A DNA stretch of 64,000 nucleotides from Fremontodendron californicum (taxonomy: Eukaryota; Streptophyta; Magnoliopsida; Malvales; Malvaceae), in contig JAULJL010000001.1 in assembly GCA_030761205.1 (NCBI GenBank), positions 34,419,145-34,483,144 on the forward strand, read 5' to 3'. The position numbers and the translations under genes are program-made. Below, one piece after another: positions 40,899 through 54,100 of the stretch. The first letter of the stretch is position 1; every line of letters starts with the position of its first letter. The notes under the pieces are model-generated. The model saw only the letters and a program-made list of their open reading frames with translations, did not search any database and had not been told where the DNA came from.

Positions 40899-42750
40899 AT
40901 GAAAAACGAACAGACTGTCCATATCGAAAGGATGGAAAGGGTTCAGAAGGAACTACAAGAGCAATTGGCTAAATCCCAGGAAAAATCGAGAGAGCAGATG
41001 GCCAAGCTTATGGAAATGATGAATGCCATGCTGAGGCAGAAAGGGTCGGTTAAGAATTCAGTTGCGGGAAGAGTGGTAGTAAATCAATAGGGCCAACTTG
41101 AAGCCGTGCAATTAAATGGCCAAACATCCCAAAATGCTGGAAATGAGCTTTCGACAGGGGCAGCGCCTTTTGTTTATATCCAACCGATGGCAGAAGCACA
41201 AAAATAGGCTCCCAAAAATGTCAACATTGGGGCTGACCCAACTGATCCTATTGATGTTCCTGATTTTGAAGAGCTTGCTGAGAAAGAGAAAGCAAAGATG
41301 GCCGAATTGAAGAAGATTGAATCTACTGAATCACAAAAAAAAAATATCAGTTATTGGAAGAGAGGTTAAGGGTCGTGGAAGATGCAGAATTATTTGGCAG
41401 CCTGGATGCCAAGGAAATAAGTTTGGTGCATGGCCTGATAATTCCCCCTAAGTTTAAGGTACCAAATTTTGAGAAGTATAATAGGACAACCAACACATTA
41501 GCACACTTAACCATGTACTATTGAAAAATGATGGGACATGATGAGGATGAAAATCTACTCATTCACTGCTTCTAATACAGCTTAACAGGTTTTGTAACCT
41601 GTTGGTATAATCAGTTAACCCGAACTAAGATTCGCTCTTGGATGGATTTGGCCAGAGCCTTTATGAAATACTACAAGCACGTATCTGATATGATACCTGA
41701 CAGAGATCTGGAATATTCTCAAAGGTAGAGAGATCTGACCATTCAAGTGCAACCCCCTCTGCCCAGCAAGGAAACTACGGTTCTTTTCATCAATATTTTA
41801 AAGACACCGTACTATGACAAGTTGGTGGGTAGTGCCACTAACAATTTTGCGGATATGGTTATATCCGATGAAATGATAGAAACCGCCATTAAGAGTGGGA
41901 AAATGGAAGGTATAGAATCTTTTACTCCAAAGAAGACAATCCCCGCCAGAAAGAAAGAAGGGGAAACTCATGCAGTCAGTTATAACCACCGTCCCTATAC
42001 ACCACCTACACCTTGTACACCTTACCCGACATACAATCCCTACTACATTGCCGTGAACCACCTTACCCAGAACTTTTTTCCTTACAAAGCCATACCGCAA
42101 CAACCATACCCAATTGACATATCCCCGCAAATAGCCATTCCCCAAAACACCATACCAAACACCTAGAATATTATTCTCAATGACCAAAGACCACCAAAGA
42201 ATAATCAAAAGCCTCAATTTGATCCTATTCCTACAACCTATGGTGAGTTATACCCTAAACTGTTACAAGGGCAGCTCGTTGCAACAGTATACCTCCAACC
42301 CTTGAAACCACCGTATCCTAAATGGTATAACGTAAATGCTAACTGAGCATATCATGCGAGAATTTAGGGGAATTCAATCGAGGACTGCATCAGTTTTAAA
42401 TGAAAGGTCCAAAGCTTGATTGATACTGGGGTAGTAAAGTTCGGATCTAAGAACAGGCCTAATGTTGTAGGTAACCTATTGCCCAATCACACGGAGGCCA
42501 AGGTGAACGCGATTTTGTCAGGGGAAATTGGCAGGGTAAAAAGGGATATCAGTGATGTGAAGACGCCAATGATAAAAGTATGGTTTTAAATGGTCAAGGC
42601 TGGGTTAGTTCAGGATGAAGACAGTTTGAAAATGGTTGCGAGCAAGACAGAGGATTTTTGTTCATTTCACAGATGTAAGGGTCACACTATACAGGGGTGT
42701 AAAGGTTTTTTAGCCAAGGTTCAGAAAATGATGGATGGGGGCGAAGCCTA
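40899..42750 (+). pseudogene. Ogre-like gag pseudogene
   Basis: Opens at 40899 with a coiled-coil region (ERMERVQKELQEQLAKSQEK). After stops near 41089 and a frameshift come capsid-like blocks: FEKYNRTTNTLAHL (about 41475), WYNQLTRTKIRSWMDLARAF (about 41605) and MIETAIKSGKMEG (about 41873). A Pro/Tyr-rich linker (41980-42160) and a nucleocapsid-type CSFHRCKGH motif (about 42659) follow. Stops interrupt it at, for example, 41522, 41576, 41726 and 42164. The blocks match the gag of Tat/Ogre elements in order. It is non-functional. Confidence 0.7.
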
Positions 42751-43985
42751 ATTCTATGAAAAAAATAAAGAAAGAGGTAGATACTACTGATAATACAGTC
42801 GGTTATTGGGTAGACAGACCTTTGGTTATCTATTATGATGAGCTGAAAGAAAAAGCTATCCCGGTTGATAAAGAAACCATGCCAAAGTTGATTATAGAGT
42901 TACCATCTTTTTTCCCATGCAAGGAGAATAAGGCCGCACTTTGGAGATATGATTTCAGTATGGTAACGTCGGGCTCTTCAAGTCAGCAAACAGCAACTGA
43001 TATAACAGGTGTAGAACATGTAACTCGCAGTGGTAGATGCTACGCCCCCGGAATCATTGAACAAGGCCCGATGGGGAAGGTAGGAAGACTTGAAAAAGGT
43101 AAGAGAATAGCAGAACCGGTCCATAAAGAGATGGATCAGTCAAAGGGAATGAAGCAAAATTCAACCTCGGTTAACAAGGTGAAAGAGCCGATAAATGTGA
43201 AAAAGGCTTGCAAACTCTTGAAGTTTATAAAACACAATGAGTACACTGTGGTAGAACAACTGTACCGTCAACCAGTAAGGATTTCGATCCTTTCACTGTT
43301 GTTGAACTCAGAGCCGCATGGAAATATCCTGCTAAGGATTTTGAATCAAGCATATGTGGCCAACAACATATCAGTGGAGAAGTTAGATCAGTTGGTGGGG
43401 AACATCACAGCAGATGATCACATTTCTTTCAGTTATGATGAAATACCACCCAACGGCGTAGGATCTACTAAAGCCCTTCATATCATGACTATCTACAAGG
43501 GGCACATTCTTCCATGAGTACTCTTGGATAATGGTTCTTTTTTGAATATGATGCCCTTGACGACCTTGTTTAAACTGTCGGTCGACATGTCCTACATGCT
43601 ACCAAGCCATACTATAGTCAGAGCCTTTAGTGGCAGCCGGCGGGAAGTGATGGGAACCATTGAGGTCCCACTTGAGATAGGTCCTTGTACCTATAAGGTT
43701 GATTTCCAGGTTATGGACATTACCCCGTCTTACAACTGCTTATTGGAAAAGCCATGGATCCATTCTGCTGGGGCAGTACCATTATCTCTCCACTAGAAAT
43801 TAAAGTTTGTAACGGAAGGACGCCTGGTTAGCGTGTCGGGAGAGGAGGATATCATAGCCTCTATGTCTACTGACTCCCCCTACATAGAACCGAATGAGGA
43901 TGTTGTAGAATGGTTATTCAGGTCACTGGAATTCGTTAATGTTGTGTTCATTACTGAAGAACATAAAATTCTAGAGCCAAAGCTG
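42735..43985 (+). pseudogene. Ogre-like protease region pseudogene
   Basis: Frame 42735-43517 covers the pre-protease linker (HVTRSGRCYAPG, FIKHNEYTVVEQLYRQP). After one in-frame TGA at 43515, frame 43524-43796 contains the retropepsin active site LLDNGSFLNMMP, the Ogre-typical DNG variant, and later MDITPSYNCLLEKPWIHSAG. It is homologous to the minus-strand copy at 62470-63973. A stop at 43794 separates it from the next segment. Confidence 0.75.
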
Positions 43986-43999
43986 TCAAAAATACCAAG

Positions 44000-44494
44000 T
44001 TGGGGGTGAGAATGACAGTAGGGAAAGGCTGCAGAGCAGGAAATGGACTAGGAAAATATCTCCAGGGAATGGCCAGAGCAATTGAAGTAACCGGGAAGAA
44101 AGACCGATTGGGTCTCGGATATCTCCCAAAAACTCATGAAAAGAGGAAACTAATGGAGAAAAATCGAAAGAGGATGATGGCCCATCTCTCGGGTGTGGAT
44201 ATGGAGTGGGAGCCCATGACTTTCCCACCAATCCTTCACATCTTCCGTTCGGCTGGCTTTGAATTTGGGGAGAAAAATTCCGATGATGTGTTAGTAATGA
44301 TTGAACAAGCCTTTGATAAGTTCTACATGAGAAAGGAAGAACATATGCAAGAAATGGTAATCTGCATGGCCGGGGAAGAAGAAATGGGAAATAGAAATGC
44401 AAGTTGGATGGTGCGCTCATGTCCATCGTGTTATGAATTAACAAACTGGAGTGCGACCGAGCTTCCTATAGTTTTTAGGTCTACTCCAGAGTAA
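44000..44494 (+). pseudogene. G-patch-like linker segment of Ogre-like pol
   Basis: An open frame reading GKGCRAGNGLGKYLQGMAR then KKDRLGLGYLPKTHEKRKL, a G-patch-like motif found between protease and RT in plant Tat/Ogre polyproteins. It is followed by FPPILHIFRSAGFEFGEKN. It ends at TAA 44492-44494, right where an Ogre intron is expected. Confidence 0.65.
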
Positions 44495-44712
44495 TACTTT
44501 GAAACAATCTTAATAGTCTCTATCCAAAGACATTAAGAATCTTTCTATATCGGCTTATGTTTAAAACTCTTCATTTAATAAATAACAATCACGATGCATT
44601 TTCTTCATATTGATGTGTCCATATTCTTTCATTTTTGTTCTTTCATTTTCTTTCATTGCCTATATACCTTTCTATATTGTTTCTTCCTCACATATTTATA
44701 GGTGTACAGATG
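44495..44712 (+). other. Probable Ogre intron between pro and RT regions
   Basis: About 215 bases, T-rich and without coding resemblance, between the G-patch segment and the start of RT-linked coding sequence. It ends CACATATTTATAG / GTGTACAGATGCAG, either of which could be the acceptor. Ogre elements are known to splice a short intron at this position. The donor could not be fixed by eye. Confidence 0.45.
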
Positions 44713-46350
44713 CAGAATGTGAGGACCGTCCTGTCAATAATTCTAAAATTGATTTTGAAAAACCCATTTGCACAGGTGATTTCGACGTCAACGAAGATAT
44801 CGAAGATTATGGTCTGCACACGGATTTATTAAGAATAATTAAACAATACGAGAAGCAAGTATTGCCTCATAAGGAGCCATTAGAAGTGATAAACCTAGGA
44901 AGTGAAGAAGAAATAAAGGTGGTCAAAATTGGGACCTCAGTGTCACCATCAACAAAGTGTGAACTGATAGCCTTACTCCGAGAATATGCCGATGTATTTG
45001 CATGGTCATACCAAGACATGCCAGGGTTGGATCCCGATATTGTGGTTCACAAGCTCCATCTAAGGCCAGATTGCAAGCTAATTCACCAAAGATTGAGAAG
45101 AATGAGGCCTGACATGCTGTTAAAGGTAAAAAAAGATGTGAAAAAATAGTTCGACGCCGGGTTCTTGGAAGTGGCAAAATATCCAAAATGGGTAGCGAAT
45201 ATTGTCCCAGTTCCGAAGAAGGATGGCAAAGTACGAATGTGTGTTGATTACCGGGATTTGAATAAGGTTAGTCCTAAAGATAATTTCCCTTTGCCTCATA
45301 TTGATACCTTGGTGGATAATACGGCAAAGAGCTCTATGTTTTCCTTCATGGACAAATTCTTAGGGTACAATCATATTAAGATGGCATCAAGGGATATGGA
45401 TAAAACCATGTTTGGGATGATGTGGGGAAGTTTTGCTATAAGGTGATGCCATTTGGATTGAAAAATACTGGGGCAACATACCAGAGAGCCATGGTAACTT
45501 TGTTTCATGATATGATGCATAAGGGGATCGAAGTCTATGTTGATGACATGATTGCAAAGTCATAAGGAGAAGATGATCATGTTGTGAATCTTAAGAAGCT
45601 CTTCGAAAGATTAAGAAAGTTTTGACTCAAACTAAACCTGGCAAAATGCACTTTCGGAGTCACTTCGGGGAAGTTGTTAGGTTTTTTTGTCAGTAAGAGG
45701 GGAATCGAGATTGATCCAGATAAAGTAAAGGTCATCCAGAACTTGCCACCGCCTCGTACTCAAAAGGAAGTGAGAAGCTTTCTAAAAAGATTGAATTACA
45801 TTGCTCGATTTATTTCTCAGCTAACCGATAAATGAGATCCAATATTTAAGCTACTTCAAAAGCGTGATCCAAGAGAATGGGATGAAGGGTGTCAGATCAT
45901 CTTTGGTAAAGTTAAGCACTATCTATCCAACCCACCAGTGCTAATGTCGCATGTTCCGAAGAAACCAATGATACTATATTTATCAGTATTTGAGATATCT
46001 ATGGGCTTTGTATTGAGGCAGCATGATGAGACCAAGAAGAAAGAACAAGCAATTTATTATCTCAGCAAGAAGTTCACAGAGTATGAGCTGAAGTATTCAT
46101 CAGTAGAAAAGCTTTGTTGTGCCTTAGTTTGGACTGGTCGAAGGCTTAGACAATACATGTTGTACCATATGACGTGGTTGATTGCCAAGCTAGATTCCAT
46201 CAAGTATACGTTGGAAGCACCCTCCCTGTCAGGAAGAACGACAAGTGTTTTGTCAGAGTACGACATTGTGTATGTGAGTCAGAAAGCTACAAAGGGCAGC
46301 GCAGTAGCCGAGTTCTTAGCAAGTCAGGTGGTTGAAAAATTATGAGCCTT
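44713..46350 (+). pseudogene. Ogre-like reverse transcriptase and RNase H pseudogene
   Basis: Pre-RT block LLREYADVFAWSYQDMPGLD (about 44970), then DFPLP-type block DNFPLPHIDTLVDNTAKSS, MPFGLKNTGATYQRA in a shifted frame, and the catalytic YVDDM at 45535-45549. The RNase H block LSKKFTEYELKYSSVEKLCC is at about 46060. Stops occur at 45147, 45562, 45624 and 45833, and a frameshift falls near 45440. The catalytic RT motif survives despite the broken frame. Confidence 0.85.
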
Positions 46351-47147
46351 TGAGCTTTTATTTCCCTGATGAAGAGTTGATGTGTGTCTGTCAAGAAGAT
46401 GGGATTCCCCATAAGAAGAAAATATGGAAAATGTACTTTGATGGTGCATCTAATGCCATGGGGCACGGGATCGACGCAGTTCTCATATCCCCAGAGGAAG
46501 ATTATTATCCTTTCACTGCCATATTGGATTTTGATTGTACAAACAATACTACTGAATATAAGGCGTGTACTATAGGTCTTCATGCTGTCGTAGACAGAAA
46601 GATCAAAACACTGGAAGTTTTCGGAGATTCAGCCCTAGTGATATACCAACTACGGGGAGAATGGGAAACTCGAGATGCAAAATTAATCTGATACTGAAAG
46701 CTCATACTAAGTCTAATAGAGGAATTTGAAGAAGTGAGTGTCAACTACTTCCCCTGAGAAGAAAACAGAATGACAGATGCTTTCGCCATTTTATCGTTCA
46801 TGTTTAAAGTAAATGAAGGGGCAGAAGTTGTGCCAATAAAGATAAGCATATACGAGTCTCTTGCCCACTGCTTGAGTATCGAAGAAGAAGCGGATGGCCT
46901 CCCTTGGTATTACGACATCTTGCAATACATCAAGAGTCAATGGTATCCTGAACAAGCAACAGAAAATGATAAGAGGACTCTGAGAAGATTGGCAATGGGT
47001 TTTGTCCTAGATGGTAAGATTCTCTACTATAAAGGGAAAGAAAAGGTTCTATTGAGGTGTGCCAGGTCTGCCAAAGCTCGAAGAATCATTGAAGAAGTCC
47101 ACAAAGGGATATGTGGCACTCATGCCAAATGGTCACATGCTTGCTAA
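46332..47147 (+). pseudogene. Second (archaeal-type) RNase H and linker of the Ogre-like element
   Basis: MYFDGASNAMG with TTEYKACTIGLHA and FGDSALVIYQL are the three core motifs of the extra RNase H domain that defines Tat/Ogre elements. EENRMTDAFAILS supplies the fourth acidic position. A stop at 46689 and another near 46757 break it. The following frame (46770-47147) is the linker towards integrase. From 46461 on it belongs to the first copy of a 751-bp tandem duplication. Confidence 0.8.
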
Positions 47148-47938
47148 ACAGATTATGAGGGCAGGATATTATTGGCTAACAATGGAAGCAGGATATTATT
47201 GGCTAACAATGGGGCACGGGATCGACGCAGTTCTCATATCCCCAGAGGAAGATTATTATCCTTTCACTGCCATATTGGATTTTGATTGTACAAACAATAC
47301 TACTGAATATAAGGCGTGTACTATAGGTCTTCATGCTGTCGTAGACAGAAAGATCAAAACACTGGAAGTTTTCGGAGATTCAGCCCTAGTGATATACCAA
47401 CTACGGGGAGAATGGGAAACTCGAGATGCAAAATTAATCTGATACTGAAAGCTCATACTAAGTCTAATAGAGGAATTTGAAGAAGTGAGTGTCAACTACT
47501 TCCCCTGAGAAGAAAACAGAATGACAGATGCTTTCGCCATTTTATCGTTCATGTTTAAAGTAAATGAAGGGGCAGAAGTTGTGCCAATAAAGATAAGCAT
47601 ATACGAGTCTCTTGCCCACTGCTTGAGTATCGAAGAAGAAGCGGATGGCCTCCCTTGGTATTACGACATCTTGCAATACATCAAGAGTCAATGGTATCCT
47701 GAACAAGCAACAGAAAATGATAAGAGGACTCTGAGAAGATTGGCAATGGGTTTTGTCCTAGATGGTAAGATTCTCTACTATAAAGGGAAAGAAAAGGTTC
47801 TATTGAGGTGTGCCAGGTCTGCCAAAGCTCGAAGAATCATTGAAGAAGTCCACAAAGGGATATGTGGCACTCATGCCAAATGGTCACATGCTTGCTAAAC
47901 AGATTATGAGGGCAGGATATTATTGGCTAACAATGGAA
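46461..47938. repeat. 751-bp tandem duplication within the Ogre-like pol
   Basis: 46461-47211 is repeated from 47212 to about 47938. The 125-residue frames at 46770-47147 and 47521-47898 and the 86-residue stretches before them are identical, including the same internal stop codons. A small duplication (GCAGGATATTATTGGCTAAC, 47161 and 47188) sits at the junction. The duplication postdates the death of the element. Confidence 0.92.
47212..47898 (+). pseudogene. Duplicate copy of RNase H / linker segment
   Basis: The second copy of the 751-bp duplication. It starts within the second RNase H after the first catalytic Asp, so this copy lacks the MYFDGAS motif, and it runs through the linker to the HHCC region of integrase. 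Confidence 0.85.
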
Positions 47939-48903
47939 GGAGATTGCATTAGTTGTTCCTAGAAGTGCCATAAATGTCAGATATATGCAGATAAGATTCA
48001 TGTGCCTCCATCACCATTGTATGTCATGACTGCACCATGGCCATTTTTTATGTGGGGAATGGATATGATCAGGCCTATTACCACTAAAGCTTCAAACGGA
48101 CACTGTTTCATCCTAGTGGCCATAGAGTACTTCACAAAGTGGGTGGAAGCCGCTTCTTATGCTAATGTAACGAAGTCAGTGGTATGCAAATTCATCAAGA
48201 AGAAAATCATATATCGGTATGGATTGCCAGAGAGAATCATTTCAGACAATGCTCTCAATCTGAACAATAAGATGATGAGAGAAGTGTGTATTTAGTTCAA
48301 GATCACGCATCATAATTCGACACCTTATCGTCCGAAAATGAATGGGATAGTAGAAGCAGCCAATAAGAACATCAAAAAGATCGTTGAAAAGATGACCGAT
48401 GTGTACAAAGATTAGCATGATATCTTGCCTTTTGCTCTTCACGCATAACGTACCTCGGTCCGCACGTCTATGGGTGCCACGCCATTTTCTTTGGTATATG
48501 GAATAGAGGCAGTGTTACCTATTGAGGTTGAAATCCCTTCCCTTCGTATTTTAATGGAGGTTGGTTTAGAAAAGATGGAGTGGGTCAGAGCTCACTATAA
48601 ACAGTTGAATCTTATTAAAGGGAAAAGGATGAGAGCAATTTGCTATTGGCAGATGTATCAGGAAAGGATGATTCGAGCCCACAACAAGAAGGTTTGTCCT
48701 TGGCAGTTCCGAGAAGGAGAGTTGGTACGAAGAAAAGTTCTCCCTCTAGTGAAGGATCCATGAGGGAAATGGGCTCCAAATTGGGAAGGGCCTTACGTGG
48801 TAAAGAGAGCTTTTTCTGGAGGAGCATTGATTCTGACTCGGATGGACGGGGATGACTTGAGAAATCCCGTGAATGCTGACTAATTGAAGAAGTACTATGC
48901 TTG
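47899..48903 (+). pseudogene. Ogre-like integrase pseudogene
   Basis: Contains the HHCC remnant (CHKCQIYADKIHVPPSPL), the catalytic blocks WGMDMI, ISDNALN and NGIVEAANKNIKKIVEK (D, D, E residues kept), then GATPFSLVYGIEAVLPIEVE and the C-terminal GPYVVKRAFSGGALIL in a shifted context. Stops at 48294, 48413, 48447 and 48761 interrupt it. The frame would have ended near LKKYYA at 48903. Confidence 0.8.
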
Positions 48904-51120
48904 AAGAAGAAAAAGAATAAAAAATAAGAAAACAAAAGTGAGATACTGTGCACATGGAAATTCAAGTGATTCCAAATGTAAAAATGAAAATTCTATATAT
49001 CTATTTTCCCTGAGATTGCTTTTCAATGAGAATATTCATGCTTGATATGATAAATGACCATCTTTCATACTCCTTTCACTAAGAAGAAATTATCCCTAGT
49101 CACCCCTTTGAGCCTTAGAAATTCTTTCTTTCTTTGAACCTTGATCAAGGATCACCCTCTACACTGGAGGGAGGATGCGAGGAAAAATAACCTACCAAAA
49201 ATCATGGCAAAAAGAGCCATAAAAAAGTATGAAATCAAAGAATGACAAATGAAAGCCAAGAATGAAAGAAACAGGTTCCCAAAAAAGAAGAGGAAAGTCC
49301 AAAAAGAACGACTGTTTCAAGAATAAATCCTCCTCATGAAATGATCCTTGATCCAATTACCGTTAAACACAATTTGGGCCTATTTACCCTTTCTTTCTAA
49401 ACTCGAACCTTGGCCTACATTACATGCTTTTAAAAGTCCATTTTGATTAAGCATGGATATTTAATTTGAAGGGTTTTTTCTTAGAATTCATCCCATCTTT
49501 TGAATTGACATTTTTACTTTAGAAGCATTTAGAATTCTCAGATGCATGGTAGAACACACCCAAAAAAATGTAAAAGGAGAGGTTTAATCCGAAATCCCGC
49601 AAAAGACGACTTAATACCGAATGAGGGACACTTGGGTCGAAAACTCGCAAAGAGCGGCTCAAGTACTGATTAAGGATTGAATTAATGCTCTGGGTAAAGG
49701 GGGAGAAAGTATCAGAAAATCAGAAGAAAAGGGAAAAACTCAGTCCGGCTCAACTACGAAAGCCGAGAGATTACCCAAGTAAATTGCACATTCAAAAGAA
49801 ATTTTAGATGAATAGAAGAAGGAAAGGTCCAAGATATTCCGCATCTGGGGCATCTACAACCTACAACTCTACATTTGTTTCTTGTGTCCTTGATATTCAC
49901 CTCTCTCATCTAAAACATTATTGCAATAAATTCTTGTTATCCTTTTTATGACATTTGGTTGTTTCATACCTTCTTTCATACATTTTGTGATGCATTTTGA
50001 TTGTTATTAATTTGAATGATGTTTAGTAAACATAAAAAAATCTTTAAGCAAAAGGATTTCAGTCTATTACTAAGGAGTAGATTTAAATTTTAGAAAAGGT
50101 TTGGAAACCACTAAACAATTTGGAAACACAACAGCACATCATGATGGGAAAATTCACCAAGTAGAGGTAAACAGTGAATATGTGGAATACTCTGTCATGA
50201 AGTCAAAAAATTTGTGACTTTTAGTGAATTCATAAACTGGGACTTTTTGACAATTTATCTTGATTGAAGGCTCCTCAAGTGGGGGCATCAGTGAAAAGTT
50301 GAAGACTCCGTCATGAAGTCAAACAATCTGTGAACCTCAAAGAAATCATGGATTAGAAATCATGACATAATCATTTGATTGCATTCATCCTTAGGGAACG
50401 TACATCCTATAAGCATTTGCAAAACATGTCATTTTCATCACTGCATTCGGCTAACATTGCAGGAATCATGGAAATTTAGGTTCCCCAAATCAAACTCGTT
50501 CTGCTTCCCAAATGAGTCGAACCCCAAAACCACCATCGAGGTCTTTTGTTTAAAGCGAACTCGTTCTGCTTCTCAAATGAGTAGAACCCCGAGACCACCG
50601 TCGAGGTATTTTGTTTTTAAATCGAACTCATTCTGCTTCTCAAATGAGTCGAACCCCGAGACCATCGTCGAGTCATTTTCCTTTTCAAATCGAACTTGTT
50701 TTCTAAATGAGTCGAACCCATGATTGACTTTAGGGCATTCCTTTTATTTTTAAATCGAACTCGTCCTGCTTCTCAAATGAGTCGAGCCTCGAGACCACCG
50801 TCGAGGTATTTTCTATTTAAACCCAACATAGCTAACACTAAGACAAGATAAGGCCCCGAGACCACCGTTGGGGTATTCTTCTCTCTTGCAAATCGAACTC
50901 ATTTCCTTAAGACGGTTCGAACCTTGATTAGTAAGGGAACTTAATTTAAGGATAAAATCTTCTATTTACAGCTTTTTTCGAAAAATAAAAATAAAAAAAT
51001 GATGAATTAAATGGAAATGAGGAATAGAGCATACCATATTTCCTTTTCTTTACATGTGATTTCACTAACCAAACAAAATTATTGTCTATTTATCTTTGCC
51101 TGATTCCTGATTCTCAGCAA
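48904..51120 (+). other. 3' non-coding region of the Ogre-like element
   Basis: 2.2 kb without a gene. Notable parts are an intermittently purine-rich section, duplicated GTCATGAAGTCAAA motifs at about 50196 and 50310, AAGTGGGGGCATCAGTGAAAAG at about 50278 (a polypurine-like signal), and the repeat array at 50480-50900. Confidence 0.6.
50480..50900. repeat. About 66-bp minisatellite in the Ogre-like 3' region
   Basis: Units with CGAACTCGTTCTGCTTC, AAATGAGTCGAACCCCGAGA and CCACCGTCGAGGTATTTT recur about every 65-67 bases (CTGCTTC at 50501, 50566 and 50633, again at 50766, plus degenerate copies). It is another example of tandem repeats in the 3' untranslated region of Tat elements. Confidence 0.8.
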
Positions 51121-51138
51121 TAGCCAAAGAGGAGTAGC
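51121..51138 (+). other. Polypurine tract of the Ogre-like element
   Basis: GCCAAAGAGGAGTAGC immediately before the 3' LTR start TGTAGACACC at 51139 is a purine-rich primer tract. Confidence 0.6.
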
Positions 51139-54100
51139 TGTAGACACCTAATTTTGTCCGAGCCCCCTAAACCAGGTAAATTCTTCCTTGTACTTTTTTA
51201 GAATGTAGAAAATCTTTCTCATCTTGCAGATGGTCCTCCAAGACTTGTGATTCAGAGTTCAGCATGAAAAGTCAATCCAAAAAAAGTCAACTTTAAAAAA
51301 AGTCAACTCTAAAACCTCAACCCAAAAAATTCAACTATTAAAAAGTCATCCCTTAGCCAAAATCAAGATTTGAAGTTGAATTGAACAATGGTGAAAGAAT
51401 TTTGATAATCTGAGGTCTACAACGAAAGATATGGAGTTTGAAAGAGGGATTGCGAAAATTTCAGTGTAGGGTAAACCCTAATATGGCAAATTTGGGGAAA
51501 AGTGTTTAAACGATCAAATTGGTCAAAATTAGAGGTTCCAAATAGAATATAATTAATGACTACTGGTATTGGAATGGCCAATTGGAAGCAGAACCAAAGG
51601 AAAAGTCAATTTGGAAGGAAAACCGGAAATTAGGGTTTTGGTTAAAAAGGGTAAATTTTATAAATTTGGGGAAAACTGTAAAGATGGCCCAATTCAATGA
51701 AATTGAAGCCCCCAGTTAATAATGAGTGAGTAAACAAGGATAGTCCAAGGCCCAGTTTGAAGTGAATCCAAAGGAAGAGCTGATTAGAGCAAAAACGAAA
51801 AAAATGAGAAAATTCTCGAAAAACAAAATCTGAGGGGAATTTGATTGTAAAATTGGGAATTTTTGGACTAACTTAAATTCAATATAGGACAAAGGAAGTG
51901 AGAAAAGAAAATCCAGAAATCGGACCCGTTTTGAGTAAAACCAAGGTTTCGGAGGTTGAAGGGCATTCTCGAGAAATTCCAAAAGATAATTCCAAGAAAA
52001 ATAGCAAACGGGTTCCAAAAATTCTGAAAACTTCCAAATTTTTGAGTTTTATATTTTTTGGAAGAGATTGGTGAAGAAAAATCCGGAAACGGAGTTCAAA
52101 TGAAAAGGGTGAATTTCGGGTGCATTAAGCCAAAATTCCAGAAGGTAATTCCGAAAAATAGCAAAGGAGCTCCAAAAATATTGAAAACTTCCGGGTCTGA
52201 GTTTTATATTTTTTGGAAGAGATTGGTGAAGAAAAATCCAGAATCGGAGTTCAAATGAAAAGGTGAATTTTGGTTCACTAAGCAGAAATTCCAAAAGATA
52301 ATTCTGGGAAAAATAGAAAACGAGCTTGAAAAATTTTGAAAACTTCTAGATATGAATTTTATTACTTTTGGAAGAGATCGGTGAAGAAAAATCCATAATC
52401 GGAGCTCATTTGAAAAATGACAAAGTGAGGGTGCACTAAGCCAAAATTCCAGAAGATCATTGTGGGAAAAATAGCAAACGAGCTCAAAAAATTATGAAAA
52501 CTTCTATATCTGAGTTTTATATTTTTTGGAAGAGATTGGTGAAGAAAAATTCAGAATCGGAGTTCAAATGAAAAATGTGAATTTTGGGTGCCACAAACCG
52601 AAAAATCCAAGAAAAAATTTTGAAAAAATAGAAAGCGAGCTCGAAATTTTTTGAAAATCTCCAGATCTCAATATTATATTTATTTGGATGGATTGAAGAA
52701 AGAAAAACCGGATTTGGGTCCGTTTGCAATAAAATCAAGTTTGGAGGCCAAAATGCAATTTTACCGAAGAAACCGAAAAACGCCAATTTTGCAAAAGTAA
52801 AAGGTGAAAAACAAATGAAGGAAATTATAGAACATACCAGGCCTTGGCCGGCCATGCATAGAGGAAGGTGGGGATTTAATTCATTTCATCAAGTGGTCAA
52901 TATCAAGCTACAAGATGTCATTTTTACTATCTTGAAATATTCTTACTCATCCAATGACCTAAGTACCTTGTAAAAAGATGAGTATATCCTTGAATGGCCA
53001 AGATTAAATTGCAAGATGACATTTTTATTGTCATGAAAATGTCCTCATCCAATGGCCAATATTGGTGGAAGAAAGGTGAGCACAAGTCATCCAATAGTTG
53101 GAAATGCATGTAGCCAAATAAATATCCTTGTTCATCCAATGGCTTAAGCACCTTATGGAAAGATGAGTACATCCTTGAATGGCTAAGATCAATTTGCAAG
53201 ATGACATTTTAATTGTCATGAGAATATCTTGGATCCAAGAGCTTAGATTGTGTATGAGGATTAAATGAATTAATCTCCACTCTTCACCAAAAGCATAGGG
53301 GTTCGGCCAAGGGCTATTCAAGGGGGAGGTTTTCATTTTTTTTCACAAAAAAGTTGGTTGTTTTTGAGCTGAATTCAGTATCTAAAACCTTAGAAAAAAA
53401 GATTTTTGAAAGAAAAGAAAGAAAATTTTTGCTAAGGTAGCCATTCCTCTTTGGTTCTTACATTTTTTCTTTCTTCTTCTTCATGTTTTTTTTTTCATGT
53501 GATTTCCTACTATTTTCTTTGCTTAATAAAGGTTTTATGAAAGCTTTCTTGTTGTTCTTGCTTTTTCAAAATAAATAAAACAATGGTTAGGCTTCATGAT
53601 CGTGATGAGAATCAAGTGATAATGGTTACGGTAGGCTTTATCCAATATACCAACCATGGAGTTCATTTCCATATTTTTTATTATTTGCTTACTTTAACTT
53701 GCTTATTTTTATGTGCATTTATATTCTTGCTAACAATTTTTTTATTTTGATTTATGACATACTTTTGCATCTTGTGGCTATTGTCATATATTTTAGGTCA
53801 TTTTTATTTTTCACATAATTTTCCATATCATTTAGCTAGGTCATTTTTCATGACATTCTCACAACATCTTGGTTCCTAGACCAATTGGCCATGTATATTT
53901 TTTTAGGCTTTTAGGCCATTTTTGCATGCCATGCATATTCCATGTCATTTAGGCATCTAGGTCATTTTACATGTCATTTAGGCTTTTAGGCCATTTTTTC
54001 ATGCCATGCATATTCCATGTCATTTAGGCATTTAGATCATTTTTATATTCCATGACATTTAGACATTAGGTCCTGTTATTATTCCATGTCATTTTCTATA

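Noticed and set aside
43986..44444. A 152-codon minus-strand ORF
   Set aside because: It is the antisense shadow of the G-patch-like segment of the plus-strand Ogre-like pol.
51716..53336. Several 80-110-codon minus-strand ORFs in the Ogre-like LTR
   Set aside because: They fall on tandem repeats and are not kept in frame in the other LTR copy.
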